Source: Welwitschia mirabilis (Eukaryota; Gnetophyta; Gnetopsida; Welwitschiales). From it: DNA of 46,401 nucleotides. The DNA is taken from assembly GCA_051453625.1 (NCBI GenBank), contig JBOZIK010000001.1, forward strand, positions 20,992,668 through 21,039,068. Reading direction: 5' to 3'. How positions within the stretch are numbered: the stretch's first letter is position 1; the number at the start of each line of letters is the position of its first letter. Below are positions 10,483 through 23,230 of the stretch, piece after piece. A program made the translations under genes and the position numbers. The notes under the pieces are model-generated. The model saw only the letters and a program-made list of their open reading frames with translations, did not search any database and was not told the origin of the DNA.

Positions 10483-11799
10483 TAGTCATATTACCATACC
10501 ACAAACTCTAAAACTTAGATAACACATCCATCATTATGATTTAATGGAATGAAATAGATTATCAACTTATGACTTACCCTCTAAAACACAGAATAAAACA
10601 AAGACACACAATTCTACTATAATACACTAATTATTATAAACATTACATTATTAAGCATTTTCATGCATATAATAAGACACTGATTACATGGTAATAAATA
10701 TTCTTCAGAATAAATATGCAATGTCTTCATAACTTTATAACACTAATGTTGTAATATTGATAATGAAAATGAATTAATAATGGAAAATAATATTATGCAA
10801 AAATGTAAAGTAAAATGCATAATTAGACCGAATATAAATTATACATGTGTTACAACAAGGGGAAGAAAAGTGACTAATGATACATCAAAAGACATAAAAT
10901 GTTAGATGGAAATTGTAGAAAAACTATTAAAGCTACTCATAGACATCCAAAATGATATTACAAAAATATGTCATAGGTCAATCTTCACTTGGAAAGGAAA
11001 AAAATGAAATTGATGAGGTTCTAATGAGTAAATTTTTTTTAAAGAAATATATTAAAAAACTGAGAAGATCGTAAAAACCTTGATTCAAATTATAGATATG
11101 CATAACGAACAAGTTTTCAAATATCTTGGAATTAAAAAATGAAAGGTTGTGAATATCCATCTAAAATAAAGAATAATAAAGTATCTATTAATTATTATTT
11201 TAGATAACATGAATCATGATATTCATTTGTATAAAACCTTTACTAATCAATCAACTAAAGTTAACATAAAACATGTTAACTTATTGTATAACCCTTAATA
11301 ATAATGAAAATCATAGCATTAAATAATACATATGAATAAATAGTTATTAATCAATGAAAGCATTCCAATCTACAATGCAATTTTTCATACAAGCATAAAA
11401 CATTACAATCATTAATACACAATAATGTAAAGAATATTGATCATAGTATTAGTTTAAATGGTTGTATAACCCACAACAGTTAATGATGTGACCCTTAATA
11501 GTATCTCAAATATCAATAATTAACATGTTGTCATGACTATTAGATAATTATAATAAACATTCCACACTAATAACAAATTTAAAATGGCAATGCATAGTTA
11601 CCTTTTTTTTAAGAGAAAAATAATCTAAAGTATCATCATTCAAATTTATTATTGTTTCTAAAAAATGAAGATTATTCATGTTCCTTTCATTATTAAATCA
11701 TCATTCTTAGTGAAAATGATGATTACTAAAATCATTTGTAAAATGTTATTTTTGAAATAAAATAATGATAATTTTATAATCATAAAATTTTTATTTTTA
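10483..11799. other. AT-rich intergenic DNA, nothing recognised
   Basis: Very AT-rich, with many short homopolymers and small imperfect inverted repeats (for example ATTTTAT-AATC-ATAAAAT near 11772-11790). No domain-bearing frame or terminal repeats were delimited. It may contain miniature DNA transposons, but none could be bounded. Confidence 0.4.
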
Positions 11800-12099
11800 A
11801 GGTGGCTTATAGAGAGAGAGCCTTAAGGTACCCTAGTTTTCTGTCGCTGGATGGATGAGTCAGTGCATGCGTGGAGCGTCCCCCGACATGTTAAAACATG
11901 GGGACCTATGCAGAAGGGTGTGGGCTTTGGGAGGTTCTCCTAGGGTTTTGGTCTTGAAAATACAAGAGGTGGCTTTGAGGGTATTTTTCAGTGTTAATGG
12001 CCTATGGGAGATCTATGCTTGGATTCGAAGGTGTGACGCATAACAATAGGGCTTTGTGTAACCTAGTTGGCTGGAAAGGAGTAAGACTTAGAGGACTAC

Positions 12100-13403
12100 C
12101 CATTGGCAGATCTAGGTAAGGCTATAGAGCTCCCTTTTATGAAAGTTTTTGAAGAAGATGGTGTTTTTAAGATTAATCCTACATTGAAGCATTCTATAGC
12201 AGTTGTAAAACATTTTAAGTTTAGCTTAGTTAGATGCTTTATATTAGCGGGGGTAAGACCAAGTCTCAATTCCATAAGAAGGTGGGTAGTAGTAAAATGG
12301 ACTGGAACAGGATCTACGTAAGTTTGTGGAGGGATTAATACTATTCAAGTTTGATTTTAAATAGGATTTAAATACAATTATGATGAGCATCCCCTGGTTT
12401 TTTTGGGTAAGAAGATTAGCATTGACCCATTGATAACTATGATAGGACCTTAGCAAAATCTTCCAAAAACTCCTAATCTATGTGAAACGAAGGGGAGTAA
12501 ACCTCATCTGATGGAATTAAAAATGTATTAAAGAATTGGGAGGAAAATTCAANNNNNNNNNNNNNNNNNNNNNNNNNNNNNNNNNNNNNNNNNNNNNNNN
12601 NNNNNNNNNNNNNNNNNNNNNNNNNNNNNNNNNNNNNNNNNNNNNNNNNNNNTTTAAGAATTGGTAGGAAAATTCAAAGATCTCATAAAATTAGATTTGG
12701 TTATGATTAGTGGTGCATGTTTAGTGTTACTCCATTTTTACACCTGGCCGACATTGAGATGACTCAAAATCTGAGAAAGTTTGAAATTATACATGGTTTT
12801 GAAATGAATAGGAGGTGGTGGAGAATGAAAACATACTATTGCCATGTTCAAGATGTTTTGAAGTTGGTCACTCAGAGAGATTCTACTCAATACATAGACA
12901 AAAGACCTACACTAAATTTGGAAAATAGATTATCTGAGAAAGGCCTATTAAAGAAAATAATACTAGAATTATAAAAAATTTAGGCATAAAAAGAGAGAGA
13001 GAGAGAGTATAGAATTAAAAAAGATGAAGAGGGCTTTTAAATAATTACTAGAAAGAATAAAATGGGCACAGCCCTTAGGCAGGAGGGCACTTAAAATAGG
13101 AGACAACAAAATTAGGACAATGGAAATTTAGTGTTAATGGATGAAAAAGGCAAGGAGCCAAGATAAGACACATAGGAATGAAAGTTGATTAATAAATTTA
13201 TCCCTCTTTTAAATAGTGACTTAGATGAATTAGAATTAAATTCTGATTATGAGAGCTTAAAAGAAGAAGCAACTATTAAAACGATGGAAGGAACCCTGAC
13301 TGGGGTGATGGCAAGGAAGGAAGAAAATGAGAACATTGTGAATTGGTCTCAACAGACCTTAATAAGTATGCAAGGAAAGGGCCCAAAGAAGAAGAGTAAA
13401 TGA
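12100..13403 (+). pseudogene. LINE ORF1 remnant (RNA-binding, DUF4283-like)
   Basis: At about 12326-12440 the frame reads GLILFKFDFK, stop, DLNT, then PWFFWVRRLALTH, matching the DUF4283 pattern of plant LINE ORF1. At about 12838-12882 a decayed zinc-knuckle-like CHVQDVLKLVTQRDS follows. The last part (13185-13403) is an open, lysine- and glutamate-rich tail ending KKKSK. Its TGA overlaps the ORF2 ATG. A 100-N gap and stops break the frame. Confidence 0.6.
12553..12652. other. Assembly gap, 100 N
   Basis: The 25 bases before (12528-12552) and after (12653-12677) are nearly the same, so the contigs probably overlap or the gap sits in a short duplication. Confidence 0.9.
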
Positions 13404-15868
13404 ATATCCTCAATTGGAATATTAAAGGCATAAAGGTATCCTTAAAAAAATAGGTATTAGAAGATTCATTAAGAGATATAATTAGGAACTATTTGCATTT
13501 AAGAAACAAAAATTTAAAGAAGTCTTGATCTAAATATCTAGAACAAGAAGTGGAATGTTGAATGGATTTCCATCTATGGTAATGCGAGCGGTTTTAGTTC
13601 TTTTAAATAAGTACATAAATTACATAAGAATAAAAATAATAGGTGGTTTCAATCATTGCAATAAAAGACTAGTGGATAATTAATGTAAAAATGCCACAAA
13701 GTATAGCCAATAAGAATAAAATTTGGAGGTAAATTAGATAGAGTGTTTGGATAAGAAATTATATTATAGTGGGGGATTTTAATTAGGCATTATTTAAATT
13801 GAAAAAACAAGGAGAAAGCTAATGGTTAAGTGCAAGGGTAAAAGAAATGAAAGATTTTGTAGATTTCTTAGAGCTCATAGACATGCCACTTTACCAAGTT
13901 CAATTTACTTGGTCAAACAGAAGTAGGGGAAAGAACAAGGTCCTATCAAGATTTAACAAAGCCTTACTATCAATAGATTTATTGAAAGATAAGAAATGGA
14001 TTATAATTAGGAAAGGAAGGTAATGTTTGGACCACAGATCCATCATCCTTTTCTAAGATAGAAATATGGGAAGAAGGACTTATTTTGCATTTGAAAACAC
14101 GTGGCTACAATAAGAAGAGGTAGAGTAGCTCATTCAAGAAAGCTAGGAGAACTTAGAGACTAACCTAATTGGAAATGTATAACACAACATGTAAAGGGTA
14201 AAGGATTGACTCAAGAAGGGGAGGAATACTTTGGATAAGAAATTTCATAAAAAAGAAAGACTCGAAGAGGAAATTTAGTTGATTCAATAAAAATAAGAAA
14301 GAGAAGAAAATTGACATGCAAAAGAATAAAGGAAAACTTTAGGATCTTCATAATTGGTAGAAACAAGAGGAGATATATTGGTGTTAGATAGCCCATGTGA
14401 ATTGGATGAAACATGGAGACTGGCACACAAAATATTTCTTTAATATTTTTAATATGCAAAAGCAATATAATATGATAAAATAAATTTAGTGAAAGGGCAA
14501 ATGCTTTGAAGAAAAAGAAGTACCTAAAGCATTCCTAGATATCCTCCAAGAGCTTTAGAGAGAGTCCACAATGTGAAATCCCTCAACTTTGTGGCCTATG
14601 ATATGGAAGAATAGTTTCCTTTTGGGCAAGTGAATCAGGAATAAGTTTATAAGATCTTCAAGGGAATGAAGTTGAATAGAAGCCCAAGCCTAGATGGGTG
14701 GACAGTGGAATTTTTTTCACAAATTCTTAGGGGTATATAGGTCAGTTGGCCACTGAATCTTTTAATAATATGATGTGAATCAGATTTATTCCTTACATTT
14801 AGAATAACACCCATATTGTCATGATTATTAAAAAGGCTAAACCTAGAGAGATTAATGAGTATAGATCAATAGAAGTGTGCAATGTGATTTATAGATTGTT
14901 TTCAAAGATTTTAGTAAACAAAATTCATCTCCACCTAAAGGGAATTATGCAGTGGAACTAACTTCCTTTCTTTTACGTCGAAGCATCCTAGACTAGGTAA
15001 TATTTGATTATGAAATATTTTATTCCATTAAGAAAAATAGCAAAAGGACGTGTGCTCTAAAGCTAACATTAAGAAGGCATATGGTACCATCTCTTGAAGC
15101 TTTTTAAAACATGTTTTGAGGATAAAGGGCATTTCCCTAATGCTTATGAGTTTGTTGCTATAAATGCAAAGAATAAAAAAAATTACATTGAAAATTAATT
15201 AGAAAAATCAAGGATATTTTAGCTCTAGTAGAGGTCGGGGATCCCCTCTCTTCTTACCTATTCACCACTATTCTAGATGTATTGTAGGGTTATATTTAGT
15301 AGAAGAAGGGAGTGGAATTAACGGTTCATGGTTTAAACATCATGGTTGATCACTTTGCAGATGATTTAGGTAATATTCTCAAAGGTAAATATCCAATAAA
15401 TTAGGATAATCAAGAGAAGGCTAGGAAAATTTATTCACAAATCATGGCTTTTAATAAGTTGATAAAAAGATAGATTCTATTTCTTTAACACCTAGTCAAG
15501 CATGTAGTAAAGTATTGAAAGAACCCTAGGAATCTCTAGGAGGAAGGAAAAAGATATATATTTGGGGTTACCCATATTCAAATGGAGACATGTGTCATCA
15601 TAGAAATATTTTATATTAAGAGTGGACAGGAGATGCAATTCCTAGAGTGAAATCTTCCTCTTGAGCAAAGGAAGAATCATTATTACGAATACCATTCTAT
15701 CTGCAATAGCAAAATTTAGTGCATCTTCTGGAGTCCTACCAAAGAAGGTAAAAGGCTTGTTGAACCACTTGATTAGAAACTTTATTTCGATAGGACAAAG
15801 GGGAGGAATGAGATTCCATGCAATAGCATGAAAGGAAATATCTAAACCAATGAAAGTAAGGGGATGGA
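13400..15868 (+). pseudogene. LINE ORF2 remnant: endonuclease and reverse transcriptase
   Basis: It starts MNILNWNIKGIK, the typical endonuclease opening with the metal-binding Asn kept. IIVGDFN near 13768, IDMPLYQVQFTWSNRSRGK (about 13877-13930) and LDHRSIIL (about 14031) are later endonuclease motifs. The reverse transcriptase is readable from about 14815: IVMIIKKAKPREINEYRSI and VCNVIYRLFSKILVNKI. Then KKAYGTIS-stop-SFLKHVL follows, where the first catalytic Asp is Gly at 15083-15085 and the Trp codon is TGA. The FADD active-site box is intact at 15354-15365. Many stops make it dead. The LTR insertion at 15869 removes the rest. Confidence 0.8.
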
Positions 15869-17199
15869 TGTTTATTATAGTACAATATCTAGATTTAATA
15901 TTTCACTTAGCTATTATTCTTTCTTAGGGATAACATTGGGTAATGATTCAGATTTACACTACTTTAACTTTAAAACAAGTTGAAAAAGAAAAGAAAAGAG
16001 AAGAAGAAATGAAGTAAATTTTAGAGTTAAGTTGAAATTCATCTTAAAGATGAGGAAAGAAAAATAGCTCCAAGGTATTGCTAATTTATCCTAAGTAGTC
16101 CTTTACTCTAGTATTGTTTAATTGCCTTTCTGTAAATAATAAAAAACATCAAGTGCTTTTGATCCAATTCATGGGGCATAATCTCATCCACCATATGATA
16201 TATGGTGAATATAATCAACACTTTATTCTTAAATAACTATAAAAAATAAGGACTCCTGAAGTACTTAAGATCTATAAAATTAAAAGACTAAGTGATAAAG
16301 AGGAGTTCACACAACTAAACTAGACTTGATAGTTACAAAAATTGCTTAAGCATTCCAATTATAATTTTACTCATAAATTTAAATCAAAAGGAAAATAAGT
16401 TTTACATTGTAGAAAAGAAACTTTATAGCACAAGAATAAGAAATCAAGAAGAACTCCTCAAGCAATCCTCGAAGACTAGTTTACCTCCCCAAAGAGTTGT
16501 ATAGAAAGCCATCACAAGTTGCTGCTATAAAGTGCTACAATTTCTCTAAGGTNNNNNNNNNNNNNNNNNNNNNNNNNNNNNNNNNNNNNNNNNNNNNNNN
16601 NNNNNNNNNNNNNNNNNNNNNNNNNNNNNNNNNNNNNNNNNNNNNNNNNNNNNNNNNNNNNNNNNNNNNNNNNNNNNNNNNNNNNNNNNNNNNNNNNNNN
16701 NNNNNNNNNNNNNNNNNNNNNNNNNNNNNNNNNNNNNNNNNNNNNTTAGGTATAATCTTTCTCATTTAGCATTTAGTAGAGGTTATCTTATAGCATTTGA
16801 TGGAGATCATCATATAGTGTTAAGTGGAATCTTTATTATAATGGGTTCAACACATGTCCTTTAGAGCTAGATTCCTTTACCAATTGATGCTATTACCATA
16901 TGTCTCCAGTGCCACTTCTACATATCTCTGTCACATGTCCTCCAGTGCTACTACTATGTGTCACCATCTTATGTCTTCATTGTCATCATTGTTTTGTATG
17001 AAATTGAGTTCATCTTACGTTATATGTTTCAAAATGAGGCTAAGGACTTACAATTATCATAGAGAAAAACATAATATTAAGTTTTATTTTAAAAATAATA
17101 GAAAACATATTTTATGATTAAAAAATTAAATTAATTTCTTTGTTTACAATAAATTAGCTTGAAAAACTTGATATAAATGTCAATTTTTACTTTTTAACA
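15869..17199 (-). repeat. Gypsy LTR copy A (3' LTR of the minus-strand element)
   Basis: On the plus strand it starts TGTTTATTATAG and ends TTTTTAACA. The sequence next to its right end reads, on the minus strand, as a decayed purine tract (GGTTAGAGGATG), placing it as the 3' LTR. The left side joins LINE ORF2 directly. The 193-N gap inside matches the spacing in copy C almost exactly. Confidence 0.8.
16553..16745. other. Assembly gap, 193 N
   Basis: The gap lies inside LTR copy A. The matching stretch in copy C (26289-26482) is 194 bp including one base still present in A, so the estimated gap size is right. Confidence 0.95.
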
Positions 17200-18700
17200 C
17201 ATCCTCTAACCATTCTTTTACTAGTGCCTTAGCAAAAAGTTGATAATGAAATGGTTAAATACTTGTCCATGTCAAAAAGTACCTCAAGTGTGTGAATGAT
17301 ATAACTTAAATTTTATGAACAATTTTATGTTATTAAGGCATCAAAGCAAAAAATTTAGTGAAAATCGAGATGCCACATCCCCAACCAAAACTCAACTTTA
17401 TCCTCAAAGTCCATGGTGAAAATGTTAAGTTATTTGAGAACATATGTGTAGACAGATCACAAAGAGTTATTTTATTAAAAGCAATGCAAATTAAGCTAAG
17501 GAACAAGGCAGGTTATTTACAACCAAACATGTGTTAATTGAAAAATCTATCTATAAAAACAGTTAATGCCTTAGGAGTTATTTCTCGTAAAAATGGTATG
17601 AAGTGGAATGTAGTGTGATGTGGATTAAATGAGATGGAAAATGCATCAATGGAATGAAACCAGAAACCAATGAATAAATGAGTGAACTATTATAAGTTAT
17701 CAGCTCTTTATTATATTTTTGTATTTTTAGTAGACATTATATCAACTAAGCAAAGTTTAACCAAGTAACTTATATAAATTTAAGAAATTGATGTAAATCC
17801 TAAGTATGAAAGCCAAGAGATAATAGTTCATATAAATCCTTCGATTTCCACATTTTCATTTCTTTATTTTTTTAATTTCTATATTTGCATATGATCTTAG
17901 TATTTTACCTTTGAATGACATTGAATATCCTATGTTATGGCATTTTATGCCAATAAAGTTAAGCATGTAGTATTTGCAGAAATGAGTTTCACATTGCTAA
18001 TAAGTGTTTATAGCCCTGATGCAGTTGAACATGTTGCAATTAAATCGTTAGAGCTGCATTGCCAGCAAGTGTCCATAGCATTGATGTAATTAACTACACC
18101 CAACTAAGTGATTAGTGTTATGTGATTTTGGAGAAGAAATATATTATTTTCTTTTCTTTATTTTCTCATAGTCATTTAATGCTCTTTCAAGTGTCATTGG
18201 CTCATTAGCTTAGTCAAGACAATTCTTGTTCTCATTAAAGATTTTTTACTTAAAGAATACATGTAAAGGTAAATCCCACCTTTTTAACCAAGCCTTACTA
18301 GTACTAGAGACCCTAAGTGAATGCATTCTTAATGAACCTACTCAAAATAAGCATACTTTTCCTTAAAAATTTGTAAGTAAACTCAATCATAACCATTACC
18401 TAGGTGATAACATGACCGCTTTTTATTGATTTTTGTTTTAAGGATCTTTAACCTAGATTAATAAGCCTCATAAAATCATGGATTGATGGCTTGGATTAGT
18501 GAATGGGAAGGTTTATAAGAATGGTGGGATGAGTGATAATGATGTGACAGGGTGCTCATGAGAAAATCATCCTTAGAAAGAACTTGGTTTTGAGGATGAA
18601 TTATTATATAAGACTTAAAAGATTTGTTACTATCAATTTTAAAGTCAAAGAAGTAATAATCAACAAATGGTAAAGAAACAAAAATATTTGGATTAAAAGG
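17200..18700 (-). other. Gypsy internal region between protease and 3' LTR
   Basis: In a complete element this part would hold reverse transcriptase, RNase H and integrase. I found no such motif on either strand. It is AT-rich, with scattered stops, and reads as spacer. Confidence 0.5.
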
Positions 18701-18739
18701 AGAACATTTAGAGTCATAAGTTTTATTAAGCTAATTATC

Positions 18740-19110
18740 CTTTTTAAGATTGCCTGGTAATTTTATTACATTAAAAATGTTTAAGGTCATTTTGCCAAAT
18801 GAGATCTTCATTTAACCATTCCTATAGTTTATTAAAGCATGTGAAGTTATAAGGACAAGTCTTCCTAAAATAATAGGCACTAAATTGCATTTCATTTTAT
18901 TCATCTCTAAGACTATGAAATCAGTAGAAAAATAGTAGCTGTTAATTTGAACTGTTATGTTCTTAACTATTTCTAAGAGTGACTTCACAGAATTGTATGC
19001 TAATTACAATTGGATTTTACTGTGTTTAAGATTGTCTAAGCTAAGTTCATATAAATATTGTAAGATAAGATATTGACAGTTGCTTCCAAATCTAATAGGG
19101 CTTCCTTAAT
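18740..19110 (-). pseudogene. Gypsy protease remnant
   Basis: The minus strand reads KEALLDLEATVNILSYNIY, the aspartic-protease active site of Athila/Tat-type elements, where the catalytic DLGAS-type motif has become DLEAT. Then come YYFSTDFIVLEM, IILGRLVLITSHALINYRNG and MKISFGKMTLNIFNV. This order matches the conserved segment after gag. Stops interrupt it, and the enzyme would have cut the gag-pol polyprotein. Confidence 0.75.
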
Positions 19111-19907
19111 GTCTTTGTCTCCAATTGTAATGCCTATTGTGAGGCAACCTAGATCTTTGTACTTAGATGGAATCTATTTTTGGATGATTTCACTTGTTTG
19201 CTAGGCTAAGAAGGCTTTGCTTTTAACATTTATGCATCTTTTTATGGTGCACATATCTTTAAGGAATTTTGCATATGAAGGCATCTTTTTAGTTGCTTCT
19301 AAGAGAGGTATGTTGGTTTTAACTTTCTTGAAAATGTATAAGGCCTCAAGTTATTTCTCCATGTTTTCCTTTCTAAGAAGTTAGGATAAATGTAAATGCT
19401 CTTTGTATTTAAGCAACAATTCTTCTAAGTATATTACATTTTCTTTATTCAAGGCTTGGGGAAAAGGTAAAGGTTCCTAGTAAGAAGTTGTATGTTTTTC
19501 TTTTATTTTCCCTTATCTCGAGATTTACTTTGCATTAACCCTTGATTAATCTTTGTGCCACTTTTAACGTAAATTACTTTTGTTTTTTCTAAGTGGCTTA
19601 ACTCTTCTTCATTAAATCTAACTTCCTTAAGATTTGGTTGAGCACTCATTAGGAGTTTTTCTATTTTCCTTTGGTTTATTAATGAAAGGATGTGGATGGT
19701 ATTTTATTGAAGTTGATTTATGCTTCATTCAAGTCTTTTATTTATTAGTTCAAATATTTGATTTATTTGTATTTATATTTCCATGAACCTTTTGAGGGTT
19801 TCCTCCAATGAGTTATATTGTGAGGGTTTTGAGTAGTTTATTTGAAATGGATGGGAGAAGGATGAAGGATATGGATTTCTTGGTTGATTAATTTAATTGT
19901 ATTACTT

Positions 19908-20870
19908 TCAAGAAAAATTAGGGTCATTCCTCCACTCAAGGTTATATTTGTTCGAGTATGCGTCATTTTTGTGGTTTTGCCATTGTTGCCCTACGACATT
20001 CACCTGTTTATTAAATGTATTTTGGAATAGAGGAATGGAGGCGTATTCGATAGTTTCATAAGTCTCAATATGGCAAATTAAGCATTCAAGTTTAATGACC
20101 ATGGATGGAGGTAAAGGTGAAGTGGTTAAGAATTCTATTCTTCATGCTAGCTCATTTTTTTTGTTATTTATTTCAAAGTTTTTAGGGAATTTAAAAACAC
20201 TTATTGATCTAACTAGATTATGTGAACTTGAGGGTTTAATAGGTTTTTCCTAATTTTTCAAACTCTCAGCTACACTTTTAAAGTACTTCCAAACTTTATC
20301 TAAGTGCATGTTCAGTAAATTACCTTGGTGCATTATCTAAACTAGTTGGTGGTTATTCATAGATAATCCATTATAGAAGAAACTAATTTCCCTACCTAGA
20401 TCAAAACCATGTTGGAAACATTTCAATAGAAGGTCCTTAAATTGTTCCAATATCTGGGAAAAGGATTTGTAACTCTTTTATTAAAAATTCATGATTTCTT
20501 TTCTAAGGGAATTTGTCTTGTGATTAGGAAAGAATTTAGAGATGAAGTCTTTACCAAGGTCCACCTAATTCATAATGGAGAAGGATTTTGATATGTATAA
20601 TTAGGATTTTGCCTTCTCTTTTAAATAAAAAGGGAATAAGAAAAGCTTAAGTACGTCATGGATGTTAGGATACTGAGGGATGGTTAATAAAACTAACTCG
20701 AATTCCTTAAGGTGGAGATATGAATCTTTGGATTCAAGGACATGAAAATGAGGTTATGGTTAATAGTAGAGGGTTTGAATTCTATCCTTTGGTTAATTGG
20801 TGATGACATTATGCAAGAAGGGATCACTAGACTTTATGGTGGGAGGTAATCACAAAGGATTTACCTAAGT
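19908..20870 (-). pseudogene. Gypsy (Athila-type) gag remnant
   Basis: The capsid part reads as HLKEFE, then KLFLFPFYLKEKAKS, DFISKFFPNHKTNSLRKEI, ILEQFKDLLLKCFQHGF, ISFFYNGLS: the typical plant gypsy capsid pattern. The open 64-codon tail (20102-19908) carries a zinc-knuckle-like CLICHIETYETIEY, in which the His and last Cys ligands are both Tyr, each a one-step C:G to T:A change. It ends YSNKYNLEWRNDPNFS, diagnostic of this lineage. Several stops make it dead. Gag would form virus-like particles. Confidence 0.8.
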
Positions 20871-21970
20871 TAGTAAGCAGCAACAGTGAGGGTAGCTTGC
20901 CCTTTAGCCACTTCTTAGGCAAAGTAGTAGGCTATTAATCTATTGAGCATTTCTAGGTTTGATAGACCTCCATTAAAGGATCTTAGACATTGAGTGGGTC
21001 ATTTGGATTGTATTGTGATAAGCTAGTTTATTGATTGTTTTGGTTATTTTGTAAGGTTAAGGTTTGATCTTGTTGAGAATCATCTCAAGCTTGGTTTTCA
21101 TTTTGAGATCTATGTTCTCTCATTCTATCATGATTAGTAAATAAATCCATGTTATCTCAGATTAATCTTTCCATTTTATCATGGGTCTAGATCATATAAG
21201 AACAAGTTTGAAAGTATTTTAAATGAGGAGGGAAAAAAAAACTTTTTAAATACTATAAGTTATAGAGGGTTTTGGATTTTCATAGAGGGCTTAATTAAGA
21301 GAATAAGGTATTCTGGGCCAGAAGGATGGTGGTGCTAGTGAGGTTTGAAGTTTTGGTTTTTAGTTTTATAAATAGGTTCATTGATCATGTACAAAACATT
21401 TATGGTATCAAGGTTGCAACAAAATAAAATAGAGATAATAAATGTAAATAAAATTGAGCCCAACGTAACAAAATGGTAAGAAAATTTTTAAGAGATTTGT
21501 AATGTTTTATGCACGAAAAACACAAGAATAGAAAAATAAAAATGCAAAGAATGTAAAAAGAAAGAGAATGCATGTAACGCAATGTTTAGTTAAAATGTTT
21601 TTAAAAGTTTTTAAGTTTTTGATACTCCAAAGCAACCTACAAACAAATGTTAGACATGTAGAAAGCAAGTTATAAAATAAAAAATAAATCTTAAAATAAG
21701 CTAGACTAGTTCAGAGAACATTGAAAGGATTAGTATCAACCACTAGAAAGCATATTAAAGAAAGAAAAAATAAACCAGTTTGAGTAATACTAGAAAGGAA
21801 CAGTACCAACCACTAAAACGAAAAGAAAAGATATTCACAAAGTAAAAGAAAAAGGACTATTTCAGGTATCACTGGAAAAAGGATTAGTAATCAATACTAG
21901 AAGAATAAAACTATATATAAACTTTTACAAAGAAAAACTAGTACTCCTCTAAGCTTCTATCATGTTATTA
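20871..21970 (-). other. Gypsy leader region upstream of gag
   Basis: The minus strand between the primer-binding site (21988-21971) and gag contains NPNDPLNV-like remnants near 21000 and long AT-rich leader sequence. No separate gene is seen. Open stretches such as 21582-21400 are chance frames. Confidence 0.5.
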
Positions 21971-21988
21971 TCCCTAGTAATGATGCTA
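21971..21988 (-). promoter_or_regulatory. Decayed primer-binding site, tRNA-Asp type (copy B)
   Basis: Against the complement of the plant tRNA-Asp 3' end, 11 of 18 positions match and all 7 differences are C-to-T or G-to-A. It sits 5 bp from the LTR B edge, as in Athila elements. Confidence 0.75.
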
Positions 21989-21993
21989 AAATC

Positions 21994-22316
21994 TATTAAT
22001 TGTAGTATATTACTTGTTATTTAAGCTAATTTTTTACTTAGCTATTATTCTTCCTCAAGGATAACATTAGGTATTAATTTAAATTTATACTATTTTAAAT
22101 TTAACACAAGTTATAAAAATAAAGAAAAGAGAAAAAGAGATGATGTAATTTTTAGAGTTCAAATTTGTTTGGATAGGAGGAAAGCAAACTAGCTCCAAGG
22201 TATTGTCCATTCGTCCTTAAGCATTCTTTTAATTAAAAGTTATCCAATTGACCTTTTCTATAAAACACTACAAATATCAAGTGAATTTGAGTCAAATCAT
22301 GAGACATAGTATCATT
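21994..22316 (-). repeat. Gypsy LTR copy B, truncated
   Basis: Colinear with the first 320 bp of LTR copies A and C (TAATTGTAG, then TTTTTTACTTAGCTATTATTC, then CTCCAAGGTATTG), then similarity stops abruptly at about 22316. It carries its own primer-binding site, so it represents a second 5' LTR inside the A-C interval. Confidence 0.75.
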
Positions 22317-22599
22317 GTTGTGATGTGTATTTGTGAAATCATTACATCCTCAAATCAATCCTATAAAAAATATATATATTTTACACAACACAACACACTA
22401 ATATAGATGGGAATAATCCAAATGTTATAATCCCGTCGAAGGCATAAGCAAGAAGAAAGAGAATTAATTTCTGAAAAAAACACTTATGTAATCTTAAAGT
22501 AGAATAAACTAACAATGCAAAATAATAATGCAAATGAATACACTATGCAAAATTTAATTACCAAATCTGCCTACCATAGAGATCAACTCTGTATAATCT
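22317..22599. other. Unclassified AT-rich segment
   Basis: It joins the broken LTR B to the D-family LTR fragment. No motif was recognised. Confidence 0.35.
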
Positions 22600-23230
22600 A
22601 GATCAATTAAAGAAATCCATCACTAGACCAAGATCAATCTAAGCTATCAGATACATTAAAAAAAATACGAAAACAATGAAAGTTAATATAGGAAATGAAA
22701 TGTAATGCACCTAAACTAACAATGTAAACCTTAACAAAGGTTACCCTCATGATCTATATCACCAATGAAGTTATTACGGAATCAAAAAAAAACATAAATC
22801 ATAAGGGAGATGTACATAACAAAAAGATATAAAAAGAAAAATAGAGTTTCGATTAAAAGCAAACCAACATTTATGTTATAGAGCAGTAATACCTTAATGA
22901 AGTATACATAGCCTAACACCAAGAAAGACATCTCTCTACAACAACAATGGATGGATTTCCTACCCTTCAATCTCCTATTATGAGAATATTCGATGCCAAA
23001 AACAATGAAAATAAAGTTAAGGATAGAGGAGGTATTTATTACAAAACAAGCTCTAAAATTAAAAAATACAAATAGATGGACTAATAACCTTAATATCTAA
23101 GTAAAAAGATGTAAGTCACATGGCTAAAGTTTGATGAAGTGTTATTTTATATGTTATCATGCTAATCGTTTAGATGTCACAGGAGATGATGCCACATCAT
23201 ATGAGTTCCACATCAGCTGCCAGATTAATC
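22600..23230 (-). repeat. LTR family D, fragment 1
   Basis: The minus strand matches 44800-45600 (plus) over the leader and R-U5-like part, including CCTTAATGAAGTATACATAG, the ACACCAAGAAA block, ATGGATGGA and the segment AACATTGTTAGTTTAG. A TATA-like AATAAATA (23040-23033) aligns with TATAAATA at 45190. The ends are approximate. Confidence 0.65.

Larger units (their letters stand above)
11800..15868 (+). mobile_element. Degenerate L1-type LINE, cut by an LTR element on its right
   Basis: ORF1 (DUF4283-like) is followed by ORF2 starting at 13400 with an endonuclease opening, then reverse-transcriptase blocks and a C-terminal stretch up to about 15868, where a gypsy LTR begins. The left end (GC-rich stretch from about 11850) resembles a LINE 5' region. 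Stops, mostly TGG to TGA/TAG and CAA/CAG to TAA/TAG, are scattered throughout. A short continuation may lie right of 26936. Confidence 0.8.

Noticed and set aside
11772-11790. Small hairpin as a transcription terminator or miniature transposon end
   Set aside because: Such hairpins are common in very AT-rich DNA and no paired end or target duplication was found.
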